Source: an uncultured Opitutia bacterium
Lineage (GTDB): Bacteria > Verrucomicrobiota > Verrucomicrobiia > Opitutales > Opitutaceae
Assembly (NCBI GenBank): GCA_903820035.1
Contig: CAIJFT010000186.1
Coordinates: 1-64,000 of the forward strand
Direction: 5' to 3'
Length of the DNA stretch: 64,000 bases
The position numbers and the translations under genes were made by a program. The notes below the pieces were generated by a model. The model had not been told where the DNA came from and searched no databases. It saw nothing but the letters and a program-made list of their open reading frames with translations. Positions 44,238-52,898 of the stretch are shown here, one piece after another. Numbering within the stretch: the stretch's first letter is position 1; each line of letters opens with the position of its first letter.

Positions 44238-45821
44238 TTACTTTTTGGGGGGCAGCTGAAAGTACGTCTCGGTTTCCATTACTGTGGCGGTCGGCGTCGC
44301 GTCGGGTTGCGGGTATGGAACGGAGGTTGAGCCGGCGATATTGGTCATCAGATTTTTCGGGGTGATGGTCTTGGTCGTGCCGTCCATTTCAAACACCGTC
44401 CAGAGGTTGCCGGTCTGGCCCGACGGGACGTTGAACGTGGCGATTTGCGTGCTGCCCTGGAAGACCCTCACCTGGGCGTTGGACTGGTTGCTCATGACCG
44501 TGCTGTTGGAGCTGCTCCGGTTGCTGTAGTCGTGTACCGAATACCGATAGGTCCCCGTCAGCAGTTGGCTGACGGTGATGGTTTCGGGGCCGTACGAACT
44601 GGTGTCGTCGACGTCCAGGTTCACGCCGGTTGCCGAGCGGGAAGAGTAATAGATATGGAAGCGCGAGGTGCTGTTGGCGACCGGGCCGGTCAAGTGGGAA
44701 TCAAGGTCGTTCGGGCTTGCCCCCCAGGTGAGTACGATGCGCAGGTCGTTGCCGGTGAGGATGGGTGAGATGGACGCATTCTGATTGGCGATAGTGCGGC
44801 CGCCGACCGCGACGCCGACGAAGTCGGTCGTAACAAACCCGGTAAGGGAAATCTCGCAGGTGTAGGTGCCGCTGGCGGCGACGGCGGTGTAGTCGCCGGT
44901 GCTGCCGGTGGTCGCTGAGGCGATGATGGCTCCGGTGAGGACGTTGGCGCCGGCCCGCCATTTCAACGTGGCGCCCGCCAGGCCCTGGCCGGTGAGGGCG
45001 TTGGTGATACGGCCGGTCAGCGTACCGGTGCCGGCGATGTTTTGGGCGAACAGTACGTTGTCGGCCTGCACGGTGGTCGACGCCACGACGGTGGCGGCGA
45101 GCGTGGTCGGGACGTAGCCGGTGATACTCACGGCCGCCGTGACGGCTCCGGCGGGCAGGGGAATGGAGTATTCCCCGGTGGAGTCGGTTTGCACGGTGCC
45201 GAGCCCGGCGCCGGTGGCGCTCGTGAAGGTAAGGGCCACGCCGCTGACGCCCGCGTTGGTCACACCGTCCCGGACCACTCCGCGCAAAGTGCCGTTGGTT
45301 GTCGAGGAAGGAGGGGGAGTAGGGGGCGGCGCCGGGGTGGAGGAGACAACTTCGTAGGCTTCAAAGAGGGCGATGCCCGTGCCGCCGTCGGCGCCGCTGA
45401 TTTGGACGGTGTACGGACCGGGGGACAGGGTGGCGATCATGGCGGCATCCTTGGAGCCGCTGGTCAGGGCGAACGCGCCGGCGGCGGCCGCCGCTTGCCC
45501 GATGGCCGCGGCCGAGGTTCCGGAGCTCCAGTCGTTGTTCGACTGCACGACCGTGCCAGCTCCCGAGTAAAGCGTCATGGTCGGGTCGGTCAGGGTACCG
45601 GTGACCCCGAAGGGGGCCAGTCCGGGCCCGACGGCGCGAAAGAGCAGCGTCTTGGGGATCGGTCCGATCACGAAGCCGGTGATGAGAATGTCGGAGCCGG
45701 TCCCCACGCGGACGCGGACCGAGGTGTTGACCAACTGGGCGTGAACCTTCGGGCAGGGTATGAGCAGCGTACTCGCGAAAAGGGCAACGAGTAGGCCACG
45801 GAGCAGGGCATTTGGTTTCAT
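44238..45821 (-). CDS. Exported multidomain beta protein with CarboxypepD_reg repeats and a YfaP/DUF2135-like domain
   Basis: The 527-aa product has a signal peptide (about 1-28, ending PKVHAQ). Then comes an N-terminal domain common in Verrucomicrobiota secreted proteins (VRVGTGSDILITGFVIG, LLFRAVGPGLAPFGVTG). A Pro/Ser/Thr linker (about 163-175) leads to two carboxypeptidase-regulatory-like domains (GTLRGVVRDGVTNAGVSGVAL; GTLTGRITNALTGQGLAGATL). Last is a domain with LRIVLTWGASPNDLDSHLTGP and YGPETITVSQLLTGTYRYSVHDYSN, which resembles YfaP/DUF2135. It is probably a surface or secreted binding/structural protein. A likely promoter lies about 40 nt upstream of the start. Confidence 0.8.
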   Translation of the reverse strand: MKPNALLRGLLVALFASTLLIPCPKVHAQLVNTSVRVRVGTGSDILITGFVIGPIPKTLLFRAVGPGLAPFGVTGTLTDPTMTLYSGAGTVVQSNNDWSSGTSAAAIGQAAAAAGAFALTSGSKDAAMIATLSPGPYTVQISGADGGTGIALFEAYEVVSSTPAPPPTPPPSSTTNGTLRGVVRDGVTNAGVSGVALTFTSATGAGLGTVQTDSTGEYSIPLPAGAVTAAVSITGYVPTTLAATVVASTTVQADNVLFAQNIAGTGTLTGRITNALTGQGLAGATLKWRAGANVLTGAIIASATTGSTGDYTAVAASGTYTCEISLTGFVTTDFVGVAVGGRTIANQNASISPILTGNDLRIVLTWGASPNDLDSHLTGPVANSTSRFHIYYSSRSATGVNLDVDDTSSYGPETITVSQLLTGTYRYSVHDYSNRSSSNSTVMSNQSNAQVRVFQGSTQIATFNVPSGQTGNLWTVFEMDGTTKTITPKNLMTNIAGSTSVPYPQPDATPTATVMETETYFQLPPKK

Positions 45822-45861
45822 GGGCAAATTGGGGTTAATTTTGTCCCGAGACTGCTGAACC

Positions 45862-45889
45862 AATAACGTCCTCGCGGCTGAAAGGTCAA
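45862..45889 (-). promoter_or_regulatory. Candidate sigma-70 promoter of the exported beta protein
   Basis: Read on the minus strand, TTGACC (45889-45884) is followed after 16 nt by GTTATT (45867-45862), 40 nt before the ATG at 45821. GGGTCGACCC (45900-45909), a perfect 10-bp palindrome, lies just upstream and could bind a regulator. The -10 is a weak match, so this is tentative. Confidence 0.4.
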
Positions 45890-46159
45890 AGCGCAGAGCG
45901 GGTCGACCCCGGGCAATTTACGGATGAATGCGGTGGGGATTAGGCCTCAATCCTGCATCATGGGTTTTAGGATACGTTGGCCTCTGTGCCGTCTGCCGAT
46001 CCTTAATTCGTTTTGGAGCCAGTCCTCGGTCTTCCGGGCTTGAGCGCTTTTCGCCGTTGCGCCGGACCAGGCGGATGCCCAGACCCCGCCCCATTCTTCG
46101 CTTCGCTCTGCCGGCTAATTCGGTTTGGGTACCGGTGCCGCCTTTCCGCGGAACCCCTC
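45890..46159. other. Divergent intergenic DNA with two small palindromes
   Basis: Besides GGGTCGACCC (45900-45909), an imperfect 17-nt palindrome GGATTAGGCCTCAATCC lies at 45937-45953. No gene is seen. The plus-strand promoter for the Tat-exported protein should be here but could not be picked. Confidence 0.4.
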
Positions 46160-47896
46160 ATGAACCGCCGCCGCTTCCTTACCGCTTCCGCCACCACGTC
46201 GCTCGGCGTCCTCGCCCTGCGCGCACCCGCGGCGGAAAACTCCGCGCCGGCCGCTTTGACGTCGAGCGGCGACCTGCTCACCGATCTGATCCGAGCCAAC
46301 GATGCGCAGATTCCCGCTTTGCTCGAACGGCAGGAGCGGCGCCCCGGCCACCGGTGGCTCGGCGGCCTGGCCAACGCCTACGGCCTCCACGCCGCGAGCG
46401 ACACCGGCGGCTTCGTCGCGGCGTTGACCTGTGCGGTGAGCGCGCCGGCCTCGAAATATTACCGCGCCAAGGAACTCGCCGAACCGCTGCAACGCGCCGT
46501 GGCCTACCTGCTCGCCGCGCAGTACGACGACGGCACGGTGGATTATTACGCGACGAACTTCCGCTCGCCGCCCGACACGGCGTTCATTTTGGAAAACGTC
46601 TGCCCGGCCTGTGCGCTGCTCCGCGCCAACCCCGAGCCGGCGCTGGCCGCGGTCGCCGCGGAATTGGGCCGTTTCATCGTGCGCGGGGCCGACGGCCTCG
46701 TGACCGGCGGCGTGCACACGCCGAATCACCGCTGGGTCGTCTGCGCCGCGCTCGCGTCGGCCCACACGTTGTTTCCCAACCCGAAATACCTCGGGCGCAT
46801 CGAGCAGTGGCTGGCCGAGGGCGTCGACCTGGATCCGGACGGTCAATACACCGAGAAGAGCACGACGGTTTACTCGCCGGTCGTCGACCGCGCGCTACTC
46901 ACCGTGGCGCGCCACTTGAAACGCCCGGAGCTGCTCGAGCCCGTGCGGAAGAACCTCGAGATGACACTCTACTACGTGCACCCCGACGGCGAGGTGGTGA
47001 CTGAGGCGTCGCGGCGTCAGGACCGTTACCAGCGCGGCAGCATGGCGCGTTATTATTACTCCTACCGCCACCTGGCGCGGATCGACCGCAACGGCCGTTT
47101 TGCCGCGATCACCCGCCAGATCGAACGCACCGCGCGCGGTCAGATCGGCGAACTCATGACCTTCCTTGTCGATCCGGAGTTTGGCGCCGCGTTGCCGCCG
47201 GATGCGCCGCTGCCGACGGACTACGCCAGGTTGTTTGCCCACTCAGGTCTGGCGCGGATCCGCCGCGGTGCGGCCAGCGGTACAATCCTCGCGAACAACA
47301 CCACGCTCTTCTCTTTCCGCAAGGGCGCGGCCGCGCTCGAGGCGCTGCGGTTCGCCACGGCGTTTTTCGGCAAGGGTCAGTTCACCGCCGATACGCTCGA
47401 CGGGCAGAACGGCCGGTACGTGCTGCGGCAGGAACTCGACGGCCCGTACTTCCAACCGCTGTCGAAGGAGCAGATCGCCGGCGGCGAGCATACCAAGATG
47501 GCGCCCAATGGCACGCTCGCGGCCAATAGCAAGGCGCTGCGCCTGCGCTCCAATATCCAGACGCTGCAGGCCGTGGTCACCCTCACCGAGCAGGCGGGCG
47601 CCTTTCAGCTCGGGTTTGAAATCACCGGCACGACCGGGGTGCCCGTGGCCATTGAGCTCGCGTTCCGGGCCGGCGGGAAACTACAGGGCGTCGAGCCCGT
47701 GGCCGGCGTGAACGACGCGTACCTCCTCCGCTCCGGCACGGGCCGTTACACGTTAGGTGACGACGTGATCGAGTTCGGCCCCGGCTGCGTCGAGCATACC
47801 TACACCCAGATTCGCGGCGCATTGCCGAAGTGGGAGGGGCAGAGTGTGTATCTCACCGGCCTCACGCCGTTCCGGGGTACTTTGAAAATCAGCTGA
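46160..47896 (+). CDS. Tat-exported putative (alpha/alpha)-toroid protein, possible polysaccharide lyase
   Basis: The 578-aa product begins MNRRRFLTASATTSLGVLALRAPAAE, a twin-arginine signal. The first 380 residues are helix-rich with repeats such as LGGLANAYGLHA, NHRWVVCAALASAHTL, DGQYTEKSTTVYSPVVDRALLTVARHL and HPDGEVVTEASRRQDRYQRGS. The rest is beta-rich. This order (helical toroid, then beta-sandwich, with conserved Asn/His/Tyr/Arg patches) recalls heparinase II/III and related lyases, but no family could be assigned. It lies 24 nt upstream of an arylsulfatase on the same strand, which fits degradation of a sulfated glycan. It could be non-catalytic. Confidence 0.7.
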   Translation: MNRRRFLTASATTSLGVLALRAPAAENSAPAALTSSGDLLTDLIRANDAQIPALLERQERRPGHRWLGGLANAYGLHAASDTGGFVAALTCAVSAPASKYYRAKELAEPLQRAVAYLLAAQYDDGTVDYYATNFRSPPDTAFILENVCPACALLRANPEPALAAVAAELGRFIVRGADGLVTGGVHTPNHRWVVCAALASAHTLFPNPKYLGRIEQWLAEGVDLDPDGQYTEKSTTVYSPVVDRALLTVARHLKRPELLEPVRKNLEMTLYYVHPDGEVVTEASRRQDRYQRGSMARYYYSYRHLARIDRNGRFAAITRQIERTARGQIGELMTFLVDPEFGAALPPDAPLPTDYARLFAHSGLARIRRGAASGTILANNTTLFSFRKGAAALEALRFATAFFGKGQFTADTLDGQNGRYVLRQELDGPYFQPLSKEQIAGGEHTKMAPNGTLAANSKALRLRSNIQTLQAVVTLTEQAGAFQLGFEITGTTGVPVAIELAFRAGGKLQGVEPVAGVNDAYLLRSGTGRYTLGDDVIEFGPGCVEHTYTQIRGALPKWEGQSVYLTGLTPFRGTLKIS

Positions 47897-47920
47897 GCCT
47901 TCGTTCCGAACCTTTCCGCC

Positions 47921-49459
47921 ATGATCCGCCGCCTGCTCGCCCTCGCCCTGTTAACTGCCACCGCTTTCGCCGCGCCGGCGCCCAAACCGAACCTCCTCTT
48001 CATCCTCGCCGACGACCTCGGTCTCGGCGACGTCTCGGGCTTCAATCCCAAGAGCGCGTGGCGCACGCCGCACCTCGATCAACTCGCGCGCGAGGGCATG
48101 ATGTTCACCGACGCCCATTCGTCTTCCGGCGTATGCACGCCGACGCGTTACACGCTGCTGACCGGCCGCAATTCGTGGCGCAGCAAACTCAAGAAGGGCG
48201 TGCTGCAGGGCTACAGCCCGAGCCTCATCGAGCCGGGCCGGCTGACGCTGCCGGGCTTTTTGAAAACGCAGGGCTACACGACGGCGATGTTCGGCAAGTG
48301 GCACCTCGGGCTGGATTGGACGCGCAAGGGAACCAAGCCGGAGGACGTCGATTTCAAGGGGCCGATCCGGGGCGGACCGACGGCGCACGGATTTGACCGC
48401 TTCTACGGGATCAGCGCGTCGCTCGACATGCCGCCGTACGTCTGGATCGAGAATGACCGCGTCACCGCCGTGCCCGATCGCAACGTGAGCGACAGCCCCG
48501 CCCCGCAGCTCTGGCGGGCGGGCCCGATCGGAGCCGATTTCCGCATGGAGGATGTGCAGCCGCGGTTCACCGCGAAGACCATCGCCTACCTCGCGGAGCG
48601 GGCGGCGGCGCGCGACGGCCAACCGTTCTTTCTCTACCTGGCTCTGGCCGCGCCGCACACGCCGACGCTCCCGACCAAGGCGTTCGCCGGGAAGACGCCT
48701 TCGCCTTACGGCGACTTCGTCCTCCAGATCGACGCCGATGTCGGCGCGATTCTCGCGGCACTGGACCAGCATGGGCTGGCGAAGAACACCCTCGTCATTT
48801 TTACGTCGGACAACGGCTTCGCGCCGGCGGCGGATTTTCCCAAGCACCGCACCTTCGGCCACGATCCGAGCGCGGGCCTGCGCGGGGTGAAGTCCGATGC
48901 GTTTGAGGGCGGACATCACATCCCTTTCATCGCGCGTTGGCCCGGTGTCACGCCCGCGGGCTCGCGCTGCGCCGACGTTATCGGCCAGCTCGATCTCTAC
49001 GCCACCTGTGCGGAGTTGCTTGGGGTGAAACTCCCCGACAACGCGGCGGAGGACAGCCGTAGTGTGCTGGCGCTGTTGCGCGGGCAAGCGGTGCCAAGCG
49101 GCCGCGGTGGTGCGCTCGTGCATCATTCGTCCGAGGGCGAGTTCGCGATTCGCGACGGGAAGTGGAAGCTCATCCTCGCCCCCGGTTCCGGCGGGTGGAG
49201 CAAGCCGACGCGTTCGCCGTCGCTCTGGACGCAACCGACGCCCGACAATTTCGACGGGCTGCCGCCGTTTCAGTTGTACGACCTTACGACGGATCCGGCG
49301 GAGCAGACGAATCTCGCGGCCCAGCATCCCGAGGTCGTGCAACGCCTGGGTCGCGTGATGCGCGACTATATCGATCGCGGGCGCAGTACCCCCGGCGCGG
49401 ATCAACCCAACGCCGAGGGGCTCTGGCCGCAGCTCGCGTGGCGGGAGCAGTTTCGCTGA
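47921..49459 (+). CDS. Formylglycine arylsulfatase
   Basis: The 512-aa product has a signal peptide (residues 1-18), KPNLLFILADDLGLGDVSGFNP (Asp pair 31-32) and CTPTR at 72-76 (C-x-P-x-R formylglycine site). TAMFGKWHLGLDW, LVIFTSDNGFAP and RGVKSDAFEGGHHIPFIARWPG are classic arylsulfatase A/B features, and a C-terminal WKLILAPGSGGW closes the fold. It probably acts on a sulfated sugar released outside the cell. It is co-oriented with the Tat-exported toroid-like gene and probably co-transcribed. The leader is pyrimidine-rich (GAACCTTTCCGCC). Confidence 0.95.
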   Translation: MIRRLLALALLTATAFAAPAPKPNLLFILADDLGLGDVSGFNPKSAWRTPHLDQLAREGMMFTDAHSSSGVCTPTRYTLLTGRNSWRSKLKKGVLQGYSPSLIEPGRLTLPGFLKTQGYTTAMFGKWHLGLDWTRKGTKPEDVDFKGPIRGGPTAHGFDRFYGISASLDMPPYVWIENDRVTAVPDRNVSDSPAPQLWRAGPIGADFRMEDVQPRFTAKTIAYLAERAAARDGQPFFLYLALAAPHTPTLPTKAFAGKTPSPYGDFVLQIDADVGAILAALDQHGLAKNTLVIFTSDNGFAPAADFPKHRTFGHDPSAGLRGVKSDAFEGGHHIPFIARWPGVTPAGSRCADVIGQLDLYATCAELLGVKLPDNAAEDSRSVLALLRGQAVPSGRGGALVHHSSEGEFAIRDGKWKLILAPGSGGWSKPTRSPSLWTQPTPDNFDGLPPFQLYDLTTDPAEQTNLAAQHPEVVQRLGRVMRDYIDRGRSTPGADQPNAEGLWPQLAWREQFR

Positions 49460-49475
49460 GCCGAGGCGGGACCTT

Positions 49476-50696
49476 TTAGAGCGAGTTTAGGAACTCGCGG
49501 AGTTGCCGCCGTTCTTCGGCCCCGAGGCTAGCGTACTTGTCCCGCGAACCCTGGCCCTCGCCCGCGTGAGCGAGGATGGCCTGTTCAATCGTGGTCGCAC
49601 GGCCGTCGTGCAACCAGACGGGGCGGGCGGAGAGGCCCCAGAGCGGAGCGGTACGCATTTCGCGGGCTCCGGCCGCGGCTTGGGGGATGCCGTCACCGAG
49701 TGGCCCCATGTCATGCAGCAGGAGGTCCGAATAGAGTGCTACGGGCTTTTCACTCAGGACGGCGAGGTGGTTTTTTCCGGTCATCAGCACTGGGGTGTGG
49801 CAGGCGGCGCAGTCGCTGGCGTGGAAGAGGCGTTCGCCGGCATTCACGCCGGGTGTTATGGCCCCGCGGGGTGGAGGAGCGAGAAAGCGCATAAACGCAG
49901 TCGTGCGGTCGATGTCGCTGGTGCCGTCGGCCGGATCTACCTTGTCCTCGAGGTCGGGGGCGAGGTCGAAGCGCGCGAGCAGGGCGGCATCACCGTTGGA
50001 GGCGTTTTCCGTGGGGAAGAGCCGGTTCGTGATACCCATCTCGTTCAAGTAAGCGTCGCCTGAAAATGCGAGCAGGGTGGCTTGTTGGGCTTTCCAGCCG
50101 AAGCGTCCGATGCGCTGGCTGCCGCTGGCGGGATCCAGTACGACCGCGGCGCGTCCCCGGATGCCCGGCGGCTTGCGTATCAGTGTACCGAGCACGATCG
50201 CGCTGTCGGGTATCGCCTCGATCAGGCCGGCGCCGAAGAGCGGGGTGGTTAAGCGCCGGGCGATGGTGTTCGCTTCCGGGGGAATCACTTCCTGGACGGC
50301 GGGATCGATGGCGCGTTCCTGCAGCAGCGGGCCGCCGAGGGAGATCAACGGGTCGAAGACGCCGTTCACGGTGCGGCCGAAGCGTGTGACGGTGATGTCG
50401 CCCGCCCCGCCGGTGGCGCCGGCGGAGTGGCAGGCGGCGCAGGAGTCGCGGTTGAAGACCGGGCCGAGTCCGCCGGCCGGCGTTTCCGCCGTCTGAAAAT
50501 CGAGCCGGCCGTCGAGGAAGTCGGCGAGGTGCGCGTCGCTCAGCCCGGGCAGGGCCGCACCGAAGGTGGAGCGGGGTGGCGCCTCTGCGGCCGGAGCCGG
50601 GCGCGGATCGGCGGGATGCGCAGCGTGGGCCAGGGCGAGGCTGGCGTACGCCAGCACGATGGCAAAACGGACGGAGCAACGGGAACGGGAGGTCAT
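49476..50696 (-). CDS. Di-heme oxidoreductase-like c-type cytochrome (DUF1111)
   Basis: The 406-aa product has a signal peptide (about 1-26) and two CXXCH heme-binding sites, CAACH at 86-90 and CAACH at 296-300. Segments GPVFNRDSCAACHSAGATGG, RIGRFGWKAQQATLLAF and TAPLWGLSARPVWLHDGRATTIEQAI are conserved in the DUF1111 (DHOR) family of periplasmic di-heme proteins, which are related to MauG/peroxidase-type enzymes. Substrate and partners are unknown. The gene converges on the arylsulfatase with 16 nt between stops and diverges from the GntR regulator. Confidence 0.93.
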   Translation of the reverse strand: MTSRSRCSVRFAIVLAYASLALAHAAHPADPRPAPAAEAPPRSTFGAALPGLSDAHLADFLDGRLDFQTAETPAGGLGPVFNRDSCAACHSAGATGGAGDITVTRFGRTVNGVFDPLISLGGPLLQERAIDPAVQEVIPPEANTIARRLTTPLFGAGLIEAIPDSAIVLGTLIRKPPGIRGRAAVVLDPASGSQRIGRFGWKAQQATLLAFSGDAYLNEMGITNRLFPTENASNGDAALLARFDLAPDLEDKVDPADGTSDIDRTTAFMRFLAPPPRGAITPGVNAGERLFHASDCAACHTPVLMTGKNHLAVLSEKPVALYSDLLLHDMGPLGDGIPQAAAGAREMRTAPLWGLSARPVWLHDGRATTIEQAILAHAGEGQGSRDKYASLGAEERRQLREFLNSL

Positions 50697-50847
50697 GGTG
50701 GGTGGTTCTGGGTGGGGCCGGGATTTAATTGCGGCGACGGACCGAGCTTCGGAAATGCGTGTTAACGTCGTGTGTTGCGGCGGGGGCTAAATTGTTAAGC
50801 GGGTGTAAGTCCGGTCGGGTTATCCCTTGACCCTGCCTCCCTCATGC

Positions 50848-50863
50848 AAACATATAGATGTTT
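50848..50863 (+). promoter_or_regulatory. Inverted repeat overlapping the GntR start region (probable operator)
   Basis: AAACAT (50848-50853) and ATGTTT (50858-50863) form a perfect 6-bp inverted repeat with a 4-nt ATAG spacer, ending 2 nt before the GntR ATG. TTGACC (50827-50832) lies upstream, and TATAGA (50853-50858), inside the palindrome, could be a -10 although the spacing is 20 nt. If so, the transcript is leaderless and the protein could repress itself here. Confidence 0.5.
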
Positions 50864-50865
50864 AA

Positions 50866-51615
50866 ATGACGCCCCCTTCGCCATTTTCCCCGGCCCCGTC
50901 CGACGACCGCCTACCCCGTTACCACCGGATCCGCGACGCCCTGCAGTCGGAGATCGCCGCGCACACGTGGCGGCCGGGCCAGCCGTTGCCGACCGAGACC
51001 GAGTTGGCGAAGAACCACGGCGTCTCCATCGGGACCGTGCGCAAGGCGGTCGACTCCCTCGTGGCCGACGGCGTGCTTGAGCGGTTTCAGGGCAAGGGCA
51101 CCTTCATCCGCCGGCCGGATTTTCAGTCGTCGCTCTTTCGTTTCTTCCGCCACCTGAGCGTCGACGGGACGGTGCGCATTCCCGAGAGCCGCATCCTGAA
51201 ACGCGAGGAAACCACGATGCCGGCCGCGGTGGCGACCGCCATGAACTGCTCGCCGGGGGCGGCGGCGATCCGCCTGCTGCGCGTGCGCTCGCTCGACGGC
51301 AAACCGCTCCTGGCGGAGGATATTTTTCTCCCGCGCGCCCGCTTTGCGCCACTGCTGGACATCGATCCGCGCGAATTCGGCGACCTGCTCTATCCGCTCT
51401 ACGAGCAGTACTGCGGCGTGATCGTGACTTCCGCGCGGGAGACGCTCAGCGCGGAGGCGGCGACGGTGCGGCACGCCAAGCTGTTGGAGCTCGAGCCCGG
51501 TGCCCCGGTTATCGTCATCGAGCGCGTGGCGCTTGGGCTCGACCGGCACCCGCTTGAGTGGCGCCAATCGCGCGGCTCGGCCGACCAGTTTCGTTATCAC
51601 GTCGAGATCCGCTGA
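50866..51615 (+). CDS. GntR family transcriptional regulator with UTRA ligand domain (HutC type)
   Basis: The 249-aa product has a winged-helix domain (about 17-85): RYHRIRDALQSEIAAHTWRPGQPLPTETELAKNHGVSIGTVRKAVDSLVADGVLERFQGKG, with the recognition helix near GVSIGTVRKAV. A UTRA effector-binding domain follows, AAIRLLRVRSLDGKPLLAEDIFLP... to FRYHVEIR at the C-terminus. HutC-type regulators bind small molecules such as sugars or amino-acid derivatives and leave the operator. It heads a plus-strand set: MFS transporter, LigI-like hydrolase and TonB receptor. A palindrome lies right at its own start, suggesting self-repression. Confidence 0.93.
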   Translation: MTPPSPFSPAPSDDRLPRYHRIRDALQSEIAAHTWRPGQPLPTETELAKNHGVSIGTVRKAVDSLVADGVLERFQGKGTFIRRPDFQSSLFRFFRHLSVDGTVRIPESRILKREETTMPAAVATAMNCSPGAAAIRLLRVRSLDGKPLLAEDIFLPRARFAPLLDIDPREFGDLLYPLYEQYCGVIVTSARETLSAEAATVRHAKLLELEPGAPVIVIERVALGLDRHPLEWRQSRGSADQFRYHVEIR

Positions 51616-51647
51616 ACGGATCGCGCATCCCCTCAACCCCTTTTTTC

Positions 51648-52898
51648 ATGTTCCGCTGGTACCGGGAAGTAAACCCGACGGAGCGCCGGACTTTTTGGTC
51701 CTGCTTCGGCGGCTGGGCGCTGGACGCCCTCGACGTGCAGATGTTCAGCATCGCGATCCCGGCGCTGATCGCGGCGTTCCACCTCGACAAGGCGCAGGCC
51801 GGTTCGATCAGCAGCGTGACGCTGGTGACGTCCGCGCTCGGCGGTTGGGTGGCGGGGGCCTTGTCGGACCGTTACGGCCGCGTGCGCGTGCTGCAGTTGA
51901 CGATTGTCTGGTTTTCGCTGTTCACGTTTCTCGGCGCCTTTGCGCAGTCGTTTCCCCAACTGCTCGTCCTCAAGGCGCTGCAGGGTTTCGGCTTTGGCGG
52001 CGAGTGGGCGGCGGGCGCGGTGCTGATGGCGGAGACGATCCGGCCCGAGCACCGCGGCAAGGTGATGGGGACGGTGCAGAGCGCATGGGCGGTGGGCTGG
52101 GGTGGTTCGGTGCTGCTCTACACCGCGGTGTTCACCTGGTTCCCCGGTGACGTGGCCTGGCGCGTACTCTTTGGCGTCGGTTTGCTGCCGGCGCTTTTCA
52201 TCGTTTATGTGCGCCGGGCGGTGCCCGAGCCGGTGCGGGTAGCGCCGGTCGTCGGGGTGGGGCAGCGGCGGCCGAACGAACTCTTTGCCATTTTTTCGCC
52301 CGAGGTTTTGCGGGTTACGATCGCCGGCTCGATCCTCGGGGTGGGCGCGCACGGTGGTTACTCGGCGTTGATGACTTGGCTGCCGACGTATCTGAAAACG
52401 GAGCGCAAGCTCTCCGTCCTTGGTACGGGCGGGTACCTCGCGGTCGTTATTATCGCGTTCTGGTGCGGCTGCATGGCGAGCGCGCATCTGATCGACCGCA
52501 TCGGGCGGCGGCGAAATATCATGCTTTTTGCCGTGTGCTGCGTGGGCACGGTGCTCTGTTACCTTTTCCTGCCGCTCACGGACCGGCAGATGTTGGTGCT
52601 CGGCTTTCCGCTTGGTTTTTTTGCCGCCGGCATTCCGGCGAGCCTCGGGGCGCTGTTCAATGAGCTCTATCCCGCCGCCGTCCGCGGCACGGGCGTGGGC
52701 TTCTGTTATAATTTCGGCCGCATCATCTCGGCCGCCTTTCCCTGGTTGGTCGGGGCCATGGCCGAGCGCGCGTCACTGGGTCACGCGATCGGGATTTGTG
52801 CCGCGATCGCTTACTCGATTGTGGTCGTCGCCGTGCTGGCGCTACCAGAGACGAACGGCCGGCGCCTCGACGGGGTCGTTACGGGAGGCCGCGCTTGA
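51648..52898 (+). CDS. MFS transporter (metabolite:H+ symporter type)
   Basis: The 416-aa product has 12 predicted helices. The start MFRWYREVNPTERRTFWSCFGGWALDALDVQMF and the A-loop GALSDRYGRVRVL (G-x-x-x-D-R-x-G-R), plus DRIGRRRNIMLF in the mirrored loop, identify the MFS, nearest to the sialate/aromatic-acid symporter groups. FGFGGEWAAGAVLMAE is the typical helix-5 motif. It probably imports an organic acid or sugar acid at the inner membrane. The pyrimidine leader CCTCAACCCCTTTTTTC precedes the ATG. The stop overlaps the TTG start of the hydrolase gene. Confidence 0.9.
   Translation: MFRWYREVNPTERRTFWSCFGGWALDALDVQMFSIAIPALIAAFHLDKAQAGSISSVTLVTSALGGWVAGALSDRYGRVRVLQLTIVWFSLFTFLGAFAQSFPQLLVLKALQGFGFGGEWAAGAVLMAETIRPEHRGKVMGTVQSAWAVGWGGSVLLYTAVFTWFPGDVAWRVLFGVGLLPALFIVYVRRAVPEPVRVAPVVGVGQRRPNELFAIFSPEVLRVTIAGSILGVGAHGGYSALMTWLPTYLKTERKLSVLGTGGYLAVVIIAFWCGCMASAHLIDRIGRRRNIMLFAVCCVGTVLCYLFLPLTDRQMLVLGFPLGFFAAGIPASLGALFNELYPAAVRGTGVGFCYNFGRIISAAFPWLVGAMAERASLGHAIGICAAIAYSIVVVAVLALPETNGRRLDGVVTGGRA

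Noticed and set aside
47951-49405. 484-codon antisense frame under the arylsulfatase
   Set aside because: Low-complexity Arg-rich translation typical of antisense GC-rich DNA.
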